Notes under the pieces: generated by a model
The model's input: only the letters and a program-made list of their open reading frames with translations
What the model was told of the DNA's origin: nothing
The model's database searches: none
Made by a program: the position numbers and the translations under genes
Assembly: GCA_018818065.1 (NCBI GenBank)
Contig: JAHISV010000005.1
Coordinates: 416,527-480,526 of the forward strand
DNA length: 64,000 bases
From: Bacteroidota bacterium
GTDB lineage: Bacteria > Bacteroidota > Ignavibacteria > Ignavibacteriales > Melioribacteraceae
Reading direction: 5' to 3'
Part shown: positions 8,329 to 17,198 of the stretch, in pieces
Layout of the letters: every line of letters starts with the position of its first letter
Numbering within the stretch: the first letter of the stretch is position 1

Positions 8329-9192
8329 ATGAAAATTACATGTTTTGTTTTACTGCTAACACTTATTACAACTTTGTCAGCACAACAATGGCAAAGAAAA
8401 GCTGAGGGTGTTGAAGTTAGGGAAGCTTTATTTAACTCTACTTTAGCCGGGCAGCTGCCGACTTCTTCAACACTTAAGTCCGGTGATATCGAATATGAAA
8501 TTTCACACAGGTTTGTTCCGGCGATAAACGAGGATGATGCCAATTTTGGTTTTGACGGGCCAGTCAAGATGAGAATGGCACTCAGTTATGGCTTAAGCGA
8601 TTACCTGATGGTTACCTTGGGACGCAGCAACGTTATGGATAATTATGATTTGCGATTCAAATATAATCTCTATCATGATTCGGTTGCTGAAAACCCATAC
8701 GAATTTGCTGTTCAGGCTGGCATCGCGACTAACTCGCAAACTCCAGATATTCTTGACCGAAGCGCTTTTGATGGTGACAATATTCAGTTTTATGTTCAGG
8801 GTATTTTTAACATAATGTTTGCTGAAAGAAAATTTGGAGTTGGTGTTGTTCCTTCCTACCTATATAATAGTATGATATTCAGTATTGAGAAACAATATAC
8901 TTTTAATGTTGGTACCTATGCACAATATTTCTTTAATCGTATGTTCAGTCTTAGGGTTGAGTATATGCCAATAGTAGCTGGTTATCAGGGATACGTTGAA
9001 GCAGGGGAAACGGGTGAGCGATCCTACAATACCCTGGCGTTTAATCTTGATATTGAAACCGGCGGGCATGTTTTTCAAATTATGGCTACAAATAACCTTC
9101 GGTTAAATCCATCACAGTATTTGGTTGGAGCTAACGACTCGGCTTCTTCGGGGGATTGGCATTTGGGATTTGGTATCTTACGAGTATTTTAG
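8329..9192 (+). CDS. DUF5777-family outer-membrane barrel
   Basis: A 287-residue predicted beta-barrel with a signal peptide (MKITCFVLLLTLITTLSAQQW). The segments ISHRFVPAINEDDANFGFDG, MRMALSYGLSDYLMVTLGRS and YDLRFKYNL correspond to the DUF5777 pattern of a repeated aromatic, alternating barrel. It ends WHLGFGILRVF with a terminal aromatic as expected for BAM substrates. ATG 8329 is preferred over the in-frame GTG at 8326; an AGGTGG ribosome site sits just upstream. It closes the CX4CH lipoprotein/YceI operon. The family's function is unknown; association with redox lipoproteins suggests a surface conduit or anchor, which is a guess. Confidence 0.75.
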   Translation: MKITCFVLLLTLITTLSAQQWQRKAEGVEVREALFNSTLAGQLPTSSTLKSGDIEYEISHRFVPAINEDDANFGFDGPVKMRMALSYGLSDYLMVTLGRSNVMDNYDLRFKYNLYHDSVAENPYEFAVQAGIATNSQTPDILDRSAFDGDNIQFYVQGIFNIMFAERKFGVGVVPSYLYNSMIFSIEKQYTFNVGTYAQYFFNRMFSLRVEYMPIVAGYQGYVEAGETGERSYNTLAFNLDIETGGHVFQIMATNNLRLNPSQYLVGANDSASSGDWHLGFGILRVF

Positions 9193-9200
9193 TTCTATCT

Positions 9201-9228
9201 GTAGGGGCAAGGCATACCTTGCCCCTAC
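9201..9228. terminator. Perfect palindrome between convergent genes (REP-like, probable bidirectional terminator)
   Basis: GTAGGGGCAAGG (9201-9212) and CCTTGCCCCTAC (9217-9228) pair perfectly over 12 bp around a CATA loop, in the 45 bases between two converging genes. No strong T-run follows on the plus strand; the minus side reads CAGATAG. The GC-rich core contrasts with the AT-rich surroundings and resembles dispersed palindromic repeats seen in other genomes. Confidence 0.6.
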
Positions 9229-9237
9229 TGTACAAAT

Positions 9238-11310
9238 TTAGTATGCTAAATTTCTCACCATTTTCTTCGAATCATAAGGTGCTTCTTTTCCACCCAGATA
9301 TTTATGAAACCATTCCAGATGTGAATTATAGTAAAGCGGCATTGACTTCAAATGACTTGGCCAGTGACCATCGTTATCAAATACAAGTAAACGAGAATCA
9401 ATACCTCTCATTTGAAGCGCTGTAAAATAACGAAGGCTGTGCATGTATGATACTCTATAATCCCGTTCACCAGTGATGATTAATGTTGGTGTACTGAAAT
9501 TTTCAACATAATTGCTAGGTGATAATTCTCTGAACCTTTCTTTATTTTCCCAGGGCTTGCCGCCCAGATCAAAATCAGCAAACCATTGTTCTTCAGTGTC
9601 ATAATAAAAATCCTCCGCGTCATAAATACCCATCATGGAAACAAGCGCTTTGTATCTATCAGTTTTCGCCTGAATCATATTCATGTGATAACCACCGTAT
9701 GACCAGCCCATGGCGCCTATTCTTTCTTTATCAACGTATGGTAGGTTTTCCAATGAGTCCGTAATCATTTGAATATCTGTAAAGACATTCCCAGCCCATC
9801 CGCCTTGTGAGATATCAAGACAGAATTCTTTTCCGTAACCTGTTGAACCATGCGCATTTGGGAAAGCTATTACATAACCATAACCTGGAAACATCTGCCA
9901 ATTTGGGCGGTACGAATTTGTCCATTGCATCTGCGGTCCGCCATGAACATTCACAATCAGTGGGTATTTTTTGTCAGGGTCGAAATCATACGGTTTAACC
10001 AACCAGACATGTATCATTTTATCATCAGCGCCTTGAATCCATTGCTCTTCAACGGGAATAAACTCGACTTCATCAGTTAGTTTTTTATTGAATGAGGTAA
10101 CATCTTCAAGATTACCATTTTCAATTTCATATCTGGCTATGTCTGTGGGTTTATTTACAAAGGAATAGTTGAAATAAATATATCCTTCATCCTCAGACAA
10201 CGTCCAGCCACGCAGACTAAAATTTTCCAATACGCGCTCGACTTCGGATGTTTTAATATCAACCTTCAGGATTGGATTATAACCTTTCTCGTCAATATCA
10301 AAATAGATTGATTGCGAGTCACCGGTCCATTGAAAATTATTAATCCAGGTATCCATTCCCGCCGTTAAATTCTTTTCTTTTCCGGTTTTCAAATCAACAA
10401 TAATAAGATCCCAAATATCCGCTTCATTGGTGGGAGTATATTGTCTAGTAAAAGCAAGGTATTTACCGTCAGGTGAGTATTGCCCATGTCCGTCATATGC
10501 TTCATTTAATTCCGTGAAATTTCTCAGGTTTTCACCGGTTACTGAAACACTCCACACATCGGAGTTTGTAGTGATTTCAGGGTTATTAACGCGTATTGAA
10601 GAGAAGGTAATTTGCTTCCCACCAGGAGAGAATTCGTAATCATCATTACCGCCTTCAGAAAAAGATGGTGAATTGTAAACGCCTGGAGTTAAATCAGTAT
10701 ATGATTTTTCTTCAATATCATAGATAATAATATGGGTAACTTGTCCATCTTCATATTCTGTCCAATGTCTTACAAGAAGGCTGTCTGCAAGGTGCGCCTG
10801 AATTGGTCCCTCTTCCATAGCGTCCAAAATCGTTTTATTACATTCTATATCAATTCCACATTCAGGAAAAACTTTCGTATTAAAGAGGAAGTGTTTTCCA
10901 TCAGAAGAAAGTTTTGGTGAATCAATACTGAAATAAGATTCGGCAATTGTTAATACCTTATCATTATCCAGCGACTTAAAGAGAATTTTTGAGTTCTCAT
11001 CATTGCCAGAGACATAATATAGTCCCATATCCTTTGGACACCACATTGGGTCACTGTACGATAAAGAATCATCAGTAAAACGCTTCAAATCTGAGCCGTC
11101 AACATTACAGGTGTAAATGCTTGTAATAGAGGTTGAAGCTTTTAGATCATAACTGCTGACGGTGAACGCCAGCATTGTGCCGTCGTGCGAAAGAACCGGT
11201 GCGCCTACATTTTTAACCCGGTAAATGTCATCCAATTCAAAAGCTCGTTTTTGAGCCGAAAGTGTTAAGGTGGTCATAAAAACTGCTAGTAATATGAAAT
11301 ATTTATTCAT
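9238..11310 (-). CDS. S9-family prolyl oligopeptidase-like peptidase
   Basis: A 690-residue secreted serine peptidase with a signal peptide (MNKYFILLAVFMTTLTLSAQ). Residues 20-420 show WD40/TolB-like propeller repeats (GTMLAFTVSSYD, PKLSSDGKHFLF, YSPDGKYLAFTRQYT). The alpha/beta hydrolase domain follows, with Ser537 in GWSYGGY, Asp617 in GERDYRV and His649 in DNDGHWP, a complete catalytic triad. The chain length and arrangement fit acylaminoacyl-peptidase/dipeptidyl-peptidase-like S9C enzymes acting on periplasmic peptides. It is a single gene, convergent with the DUF5777 operon and divergent from purL. The exact substrate preference cannot be read from sequence. Confidence 0.9.
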   Translation of the reverse strand: MNKYFILLAVFMTTLTLSAQKRAFELDDIYRVKNVGAPVLSHDGTMLAFTVSSYDLKASTSITSIYTCNVDGSDLKRFTDDSLSYSDPMWCPKDMGLYYVSGNDENSKILFKSLDNDKVLTIAESYFSIDSPKLSSDGKHFLFNTKVFPECGIDIECNKTILDAMEEGPIQAHLADSLLVRHWTEYEDGQVTHIIIYDIEEKSYTDLTPGVYNSPSFSEGGNDDYEFSPGGKQITFSSIRVNNPEITTNSDVWSVSVTGENLRNFTELNEAYDGHGQYSPDGKYLAFTRQYTPTNEADIWDLIIVDLKTGKEKNLTAGMDTWINNFQWTGDSQSIYFDIDEKGYNPILKVDIKTSEVERVLENFSLRGWTLSEDEGYIYFNYSFVNKPTDIARYEIENGNLEDVTSFNKKLTDEVEFIPVEEQWIQGADDKMIHVWLVKPYDFDPDKKYPLIVNVHGGPQMQWTNSYRPNWQMFPGYGYVIAFPNAHGSTGYGKEFCLDISQGGWAGNVFTDIQMITDSLENLPYVDKERIGAMGWSYGGYHMNMIQAKTDRYKALVSMMGIYDAEDFYYDTEEQWFADFDLGGKPWENKERFRELSPSNYVENFSTPTLIITGERDYRVSYMHSLRYFTALQMRGIDSRLLVFDNDGHWPSHLKSMPLYYNSHLEWFHKYLGGKEAPYDSKKMVRNLAY

Positions 11311-11528
11311 TATATCCCCGAAATGAGTGTATTGGTTATTTAAAGATAATAAATAGATTTACAAGGAATAAAATGTTTTAAATCCTTTTTCAATTTTATC
11401 ATCAAATATGAATTCTCAGAAGAATTGAGTAATTTTACTATTCCAAAAATTAATATTGGCGAAAACTCAAAATCTTCTCGCTGATCTGCAATCCTAAAAT
11501 CGAAAAGCAAATACCAAATGGAGCTTTA

Positions 11529-14500
11529 ATGAGCGTAAAGAGAATATTTGTTGAAAAGAAACCCGGTTTTGATGTTGAAGCAGCCGGATTATTATCAGAA
11601 TTAAAAGAGCAATTATTAATAGATACCCTTGAATCAGCCAGGGTGATTATCAGGTATGATATTGAAGGAATAGATGATGAGATTTATCAGAACGCTCGGA
11701 AAACAATATTTTCTGAACCTCCGGTAGATAATGTTTACGACGAAGAAATAGTAATTGACAGTAATACAAAATCTTTTGCCGTGGAATATTTACCAGGGCA
11801 ATATGATCAGCGTGCTGATTCGGCTGCTCAGTGTATTCAAATACTCACTCAGGGTGAGCGTCCGGTTGTTAAGAATGCCAAGATTATTATACTTGGCGGT
11901 GATATTTCCGAGAAACAATTTGCAAAGATTAAAGGCTATCTGATAAACCCTGTTGATTCCCGCGAAGCTTCATTCCGGAAACCATTAACGCTCGAAGAAA
12001 ATATGCCCATCCCACCAGATGTAGAGTCGATTGAGAATTTTATAGTAATGGGTGATGATGGTTTGTCTGAGCTAATGAGCAGAATGGGTTTTGCCATGGA
12101 TCTCGATGACCTGAAATTCTGTCAGCAATACTTCAGTGATACCGAAAAACGGGATCCTACAATTACTGAGATGAGAATTTTGGATACTTATTGGTCAGAC
12201 CATTGTCGCCACACGACTTTCCTTACAAAAATTGATGATGTTGAATTTGAGAATGGACAGATATCGAATAAAATTAAAGAGACGTATGAAAAGTATCTAA
12301 AATCACGTGAGTTTGTTTATGGTGAGCGTCAGAAGAATAAAGATATATGTCTGATGGATATTGCTACCATAGCAATGAAAGAATTAAAGAAAAAGGGAAA
12401 GCTGCCCGGTTTTGATGAATCAGAAGAAATTAATGCCTGCAGTATTCAGATTAAGGCTGACATAGATGGTAAGGAAGAAGACTGGCTGGTAATGTTTAAG
12501 AACGAGACCCACAATCATCCTACAGAGATTGAACCCTTTGGCGGGGCCGCCACATGTCTGGGCGGTGCGATCCGTGATCCGTTATCAGGACGCGCATACG
12601 TTTATCAGGCAATGCGTGTTACCGGTTCCGGCGATCCGAGACTTCCTATTGAAGAAACTCTGGAAGGGAAACTTCCTCAACGAAAAATTACAACCGAAGC
12701 TGCTCATGGTTACAGTTCATATGGCAATCAGATTGGGTTGGCTACAGGATTGGTTGATGAGATTTATCATCCCGGATACGTTGCAAAGAGAATGGAAATT
12801 GGGGCAGTGATTGCTGCGACTCCAAAATACAATGTTGTTCGTGAACGACCAGAGCCTGGAGATGTGGTCGTTCTATTGGGCGGCAAAACCGGGCGTGACG
12901 GATGTGGTGGCGCAACTGGTTCATCAAAAGCACATACTGAAGATTCAATCATTTCATGCGGAGCTGAAGTTCAAAAGGGAAATGCGCCTGAAGAGAGAAA
13001 AATTCAAAGACTGTTTCGTGATCCAAATGTTACCCGTATGATTAAAAGATGCAATGACTTCGGAGCCGGTGGTGTTTCCGTTGCAATTGGTGAGTTGGCT
13101 GACGGACTTGAAATACATCTTGATCGTATCCCTAAAAAATACGAGGGACTAGACGGAACCGAACTTGCCATTTCTGAAAGTCAGGAAAGAATGGCATGTG
13201 TTATTGCTAAAGAAAACGCGGATGCATTTATTAAAGCTGCAGCCCATGAGAATATTGAAGCGGTTACAGTTGCTGATGTGGTTGAAGAACCACGAGTTAA
13301 AATGTTCTGGCGTGGAAAAACCATTGTTAACGTTGCTCGTGATTTTGTGGATAGTAACGGGGCGACAAAACATACAAAAATTAAAGTAACAGAACCTGAT
13401 ATGAGCAAAGACTTTCACAAGGCAAGTGATAAGGATGTTAAAACGCAATGGATGGAAATGTTGTCGGATCTAAACGTTTGTAGCAAGAAAGGTCTTGTTG
13501 AAAGATTTGATAATTGTGTGGGCGCAACGAATGTTAACTATCCTTTCGGTGGGAAGTATCAGCTTACTCCAATTGACTGCATGGTCTCAAAGCTGCCAAC
13601 ACTAAATGAAGAAACCACAACTGGTACTTTGATGAGTTATGGGTTCAACCCAAACTTATCAAGTTGGAGCCCATTCCATGGTGCTGTTTATGCGGTAGTT
13701 GAGTCAGTTTCTAAAATCATTGCTGCGGGTGGTGATTATAAAAGTACATGGTTCAGCTTCCAGGAATATTTTGAAAGATTAGGTAGTGATGCGGCTAGAT
13801 GGGGAAAACCATTCAGTGCCTTGCTCGGTGCGTTCTATGCACAGCAAAAGTTTGAGCGCGCTGCAATTGGTGGCAAGGATAGTATGTCCGGTTCTTTTAA
13901 GGATCTTGATGTCCCACCGACACTAGTTTCTTTTGCGGTTGATACTATTGATGTTAATAATTCAATCTCCCCTGAGTTCAAGAAACCGGAATCAGCAGTG
14001 GTGTTCTTACCAATTGCAAAAGATGAAAACATGCTGCCTGATTTTGATTCTCTTAAAAAGATGTATGATAAAGTAATTGAATTGAATAGGAATGGAAAAG
14101 TTTTTGCAGCATACACTGTGAAAGAAAAAGGAGTTGCTGAAACCATAAGCAAAATGTGTTTTGGAAATAGGATTGGATTTGAACTTGATGAGGCTTTCGA
14201 AGTGGAGGATCTTTTCAGTACAAATCTTGGTGGACTTGTCGTAGAACTCGATAAGGGTTCCGTTTTTGAATTGGATGGGATTCAGTCTGAATTATTGGGC
14301 AAAACAATTGATGAACAATATATAAAGCTTGGCGATGTTACAATCTCACTCAATGAGGCAATTGAAGTCTGGCAGGAACCATTGGAAGATATCTTCCCGA
14401 CAAAAGTGAAAGAAGATGAAACTGTATTCGATGATTATCTATATGAAGCTCCGGCTGTTATAACCGTATCAGAAAAGTTTGGCAAGCCGAGAATTTTAAT

Positions 14501-15281
14501 CCCATCATTCCCGGGAACAAACAGTGAGTACGATTCAGCTAAGGTATTTAATCAGGCTGGGGGTATTGCAGAGATTGTACCAGTGAGAAATTTAACTGCA
14601 AAAATGATTGATGAAACGGTACATGAATTGGCTGAGAAAATTAATAATTCTCAGATTGTTTTTCTACCTGGTGGGTTTAGCGCAGGCGACGAACCTGAAG
14701 GTTCCGGCAAGTTTATGGCGACCATTTTCCGTAATCCCTTAGTTAAGGATGCCGTGAATGAATTATTGAAAGAACGAGATGGGTTGGTGATTGGTATCTG
14801 CAATGGTTTCCAGGCATTAATAAAATTGGGGCTGGTTCCTTATGGTGAAATCACGGATATTCAGGAAGATACTCCAACTCTTACGATAAATAAGATTGGT
14901 CGCCACTCTTCGAAGATGGTTTACACAAAGGTTGTTTCAGATCTTTCGCCATGGTTAAGTAATATTGAGCTTGGTACTGTTCAGGCTATTCCAATGTCGC
15001 ATGGTGAAGGGAGATTCGTTGCAAGTGATGAATGGATTGAAAAATTGAAGGCAAACGGTCAGATTGCAACACAGTATGTTGACTTTTATGGTAACCCAAC
15101 TATGAATGTATTCTTTAATCCGAACAGTTCTTACTATGCAATTGAAGGCATAACATCACCAGACGGAAGAGTCTATGGCAAGATGGCGCATAACGAACGC
15201 AATGGTTTGCATGTGGCTAAGAATATTCCGGGTGATAAAGAGATTAAATTGTTTAGAGCGGGAGTGGGATATTTCTTGTAA
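11529..15281 (+). CDS. purL: Phosphoribosylformylglycinamidine synthase, single-chain
   Basis: A 1250-residue enzyme of purine synthesis, converting FGAR, glutamine and ATP to FGAM. It is the fused large form in which synthetase and glutaminase are one chain. Seen in order: an N-terminal PurS-like region, the linker motif TYWSDHCRHTTF (about 220-231), the ATP-site segment NETHNHPTEIEPFGGAA, the second AIRS-like half (AIGGKDSMSGSFKDLD), and a C-terminal class I glutaminase. The glutaminase has Cys1091 in IGICNGFQALIKLG and the MSHGEGRF histidine region. The gene stands alone, ends 9 bases before the converging helicase gene, and has no visible terminator between them. Identification is very firm. 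Confidence 0.96.
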   Translation: MSVKRIFVEKKPGFDVEAAGLLSELKEQLLIDTLESARVIIRYDIEGIDDEIYQNARKTIFSEPPVDNVYDEEIVIDSNTKSFAVEYLPGQYDQRADSAAQCIQILTQGERPVVKNAKIIILGGDISEKQFAKIKGYLINPVDSREASFRKPLTLEENMPIPPDVESIENFIVMGDDGLSELMSRMGFAMDLDDLKFCQQYFSDTEKRDPTITEMRILDTYWSDHCRHTTFLTKIDDVEFENGQISNKIKETYEKYLKSREFVYGERQKNKDICLMDIATIAMKELKKKGKLPGFDESEEINACSIQIKADIDGKEEDWLVMFKNETHNHPTEIEPFGGAATCLGGAIRDPLSGRAYVYQAMRVTGSGDPRLPIEETLEGKLPQRKITTEAAHGYSSYGNQIGLATGLVDEIYHPGYVAKRMEIGAVIAATPKYNVVRERPEPGDVVVLLGGKTGRDGCGGATGSSKAHTEDSIISCGAEVQKGNAPEERKIQRLFRDPNVTRMIKRCNDFGAGGVSVAIGELADGLEIHLDRIPKKYEGLDGTELAISESQERMACVIAKENADAFIKAAAHENIEAVTVADVVEEPRVKMFWRGKTIVNVARDFVDSNGATKHTKIKVTEPDMSKDFHKASDKDVKTQWMEMLSDLNVCSKKGLVERFDNCVGATNVNYPFGGKYQLTPIDCMVSKLPTLNEETTTGTLMSYGFNPNLSSWSPFHGAVYAVVESVSKIIAAGGDYKSTWFSFQEYFERLGSDAARWGKPFSALLGAFYAQQKFERAAIGGKDSMSGSFKDLDVPPTLVSFAVDTIDVNNSISPEFKKPESAVVFLPIAKDENMLPDFDSLKKMYDKVIELNRNGKVFAAYTVKEKGVAETISKMCFGNRIGFELDEAFEVEDLFSTNLGGLVVELDKGSVFELDGIQSELLGKTIDEQYIKLGDVTISLNEAIEVWQEPLEDIFPTKVKEDETVFDDYLYEAPAVITVSEKFGKPRILIPSFPGTNSEYDSAKVFNQAGGIAEIVPVRNLTAKMIDETVHELAEKINNSQIVFLPGGFSAGDEPEGSGKFMATIFRNPLVKDAVNELLKERDGLVIGICNGFQALIKLGLVPYGEITDIQEDTPTLTINKIGRHSSKMVYTKVVSDLSPWLSNIELGTVQAIPMSHGEGRFVASDEWIEKLKANGQIATQYVDFYGNPTMNVFFNPNSSYYAIEGITSPDGRVYGKMAHNERNGLHVAKNIPGDKEIKLFRAGVGYFL

Positions 15282-15290
15282 CCAAGGAAA

Positions 15291-17198
15291 TTACTGAGTT
15301 ACATTATTGTTTAATTTTTCAGAATGATTTATAAAGCCAAGGGACTCTAACATGGTCTTATCTTCATTTGATGGTTGTGGGATTGCCCATGCTAACAAAT
15401 ATTTAGACCGCGTGCTGGCTACGTAACCTAATCTTGCGGCTTCTGAATTTGGATTATCTAACCATTGTTTCCAAAATCCATCTTTTGTACCTTTATCAGA
15501 AGGTAATGATACCACAAGAACGGCTTCGAATGTTTGACCCTTTACACTATGAATAGTAGTTATCAATAACTCTGAAAACCTTTGTTTTGAGTTGGTTATT
15601 GAGTTTAATACAACACAATCACCAACCTTTTTCGGTGCATTGAATTTACACTCCGTTAGGTTTAGTTTTTTTTTGATCTCTGGCGAGATATTTCCAGAAA
15701 GAATTTCAATACATTTTTTTGTTATTTCGAAGAAATCGGATCTTACAACTTTTGCCCAGTCAGTCCATTTTTGATTTAGGTTAATTATTGTACTATTACT
15801 CTCGTAAATTGTAGTTAGTATATTAGCAATAAAAATTCTCCAGGCAATAGTAGATTTCACACAACTTGGACAAGAATATTCTCGTAAATTAATTGAATAG
15901 TTGTCGAAATATTTACTAGCAACAAATTTTCCGAAGATTCTAATAGCTTCTTCTTGTTGGGATTTATCTTTATTTTGCCAATAATGAATTGCTTTCGCAA
16001 ATTGAAACTGATAATTATGAGTCTCAGGTTTGATGTTTTTTAATCTGTAAACGTTGTTCCAATTTCTTGTAAGTATGGCAGAGTTTTCGAGCTTTAACCT
16101 ACTCTTCTTAATATATTCTTCAAACCGTTCTACTAAACCAGAGATTCTATCTTTTTCATATGGGAAATACACGCATGAATCACTACAAATATTTCTTTCT
16201 TTTCCACTAACCGCATCTGAATTAACAATTTTGCACGCAATATCAACTATTTTTTGGCAGCTTCGAAAATTGTCGCTTAGCTTTTTTTCAATGAAACTGC
16301 ACTCTTTAACAAAGTTGTCAACGAAAACCGGGTTAACTTTCTTAAATTCGTAAATAGACTGATCTAAATCCCCGACCATATGAATTATTGTGTTTGACAT
16401 CATCAAATACCTTAATATTTGCAATTGTATTTGAGATAAATCCTGACATTCATCTATTATCAAAACTGGGAAACGACTTGCTAATCTATTTCTTATTTCA
16501 ACAGAATGCGATAGAGATTTACAATTAAGTTGTTCCATATCCTGATATGTACAAAATCCACTTTTCCAAAATTTTTCCTTTGTGTTTTTTAAGTCGTCAA
16601 TCTGATATTGTTCTAAATTTGTCTCATTTCTAGAAGTATCAATTGATTGTTTTTTACTCGAGAAAATTATTTTGTTTTGCAAATAATCATAGTAAAAATG
16701 ATTTGCCAAAACATTTCCTGTTTTATTTACACCATATTTTGTCCTGAAGGATAAAAGAAAATTACTAGTTTCTTTGCAGTCTATTATCCTAAGTGAACGA
16801 TCTCTACTGACACCAATGTACTGAAGACCTCTGCCAAAGAGGGGCTGAGTTAAATAGCCATGCAACCAACTATCTATTGTCCCGATAAAATGAGGAAAAG
16901 AGGATTTATTATTGCCTATAAACTGAGTCGACCTTTCTTTTATGACATCTACAGCATTATTAGTAAAAGTCAATACCGCAATACCTGCAGGCTTCCTTTT
17001 CCAATTGCTCATTTCATAAGCAGTTTTTAACCCAATAACTTCAGTTTTACCACTTCCCGGGCAGGCCTTAAGAAATATATTTTGAGAAATTGACGATAAG
17101 ACATAGTCAAGTTGTGCATCAGATTTTTCTGTAATTCTTGTTAAATTACTGTGTCCAACTGAATTGACAATATCTTTAATTTTTTCTTCACGACTCAT
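15291..17198 (-). CDS. UvrD-like helicase, GajB-like (Gabija partner)
   Basis: A 635-residue superfamily 1 helicase. Motifs seen: Walker A CPGSGKT at 46-52, AVLTFTNNAV (motif Ia), Walker B DECQD at 249-253, the GDLDQSIYEF motif III region, LSDNFRS (motif IV), TTIHSVKGQTFEAVLV (motif V) and GYVASTRSKYLL (motif VI). Its ATG overlaps the end of the OLD-family nuclease by 11 bases, so the two are translationally coupled. An OLD nuclease followed by a UvrD-like helicase is the defining pair of the Gabija anti-phage system, in which GajB helps activate GajA. It is longer than the roughly 500 residues of the characterised GajB; the extra length lies mainly between motifs IV and V, with a CPSC pair. 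The Gabija role is inferred from architecture. Confidence 0.85.
   Translation of the reverse strand: MSREEKIKDIVNSVGHSNLTRITEKSDAQLDYVLSSISQNIFLKACPGSGKTEVIGLKTAYEMSNWKRKPAGIAVLTFTNNAVDVIKERSTQFIGNNKSSFPHFIGTIDSWLHGYLTQPLFGRGLQYIGVSRDRSLRIIDCKETSNFLLSFRTKYGVNKTGNVLANHFYYDYLQNKIIFSSKKQSIDTSRNETNLEQYQIDDLKNTKEKFWKSGFCTYQDMEQLNCKSLSHSVEIRNRLASRFPVLIIDECQDLSQIQLQILRYLMMSNTIIHMVGDLDQSIYEFKKVNPVFVDNFVKECSFIEKKLSDNFRSCQKIVDIACKIVNSDAVSGKERNICSDSCVYFPYEKDRISGLVERFEEYIKKSRLKLENSAILTRNWNNVYRLKNIKPETHNYQFQFAKAIHYWQNKDKSQQEEAIRIFGKFVASKYFDNYSINLREYSCPSCVKSTIAWRIFIANILTTIYESNSTIINLNQKWTDWAKVVRSDFFEITKKCIEILSGNISPEIKKKLNLTECKFNAPKKVGDCVVLNSITNSKQRFSELLITTIHSVKGQTFEAVLVVSLPSDKGTKDGFWKQWLDNPNSEAARLGYVASTRSKYLLAWAIPQPSNEDKTMLESLGFINHSEKLNNNVTQ

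Noticed and set aside
9156-9425. Plus-strand frame across the gene junction near 9.2 kb
   Set aside because: It overlaps the DUF5777 3' end, the palindrome and the well-supported S9 peptidase on the other strand.
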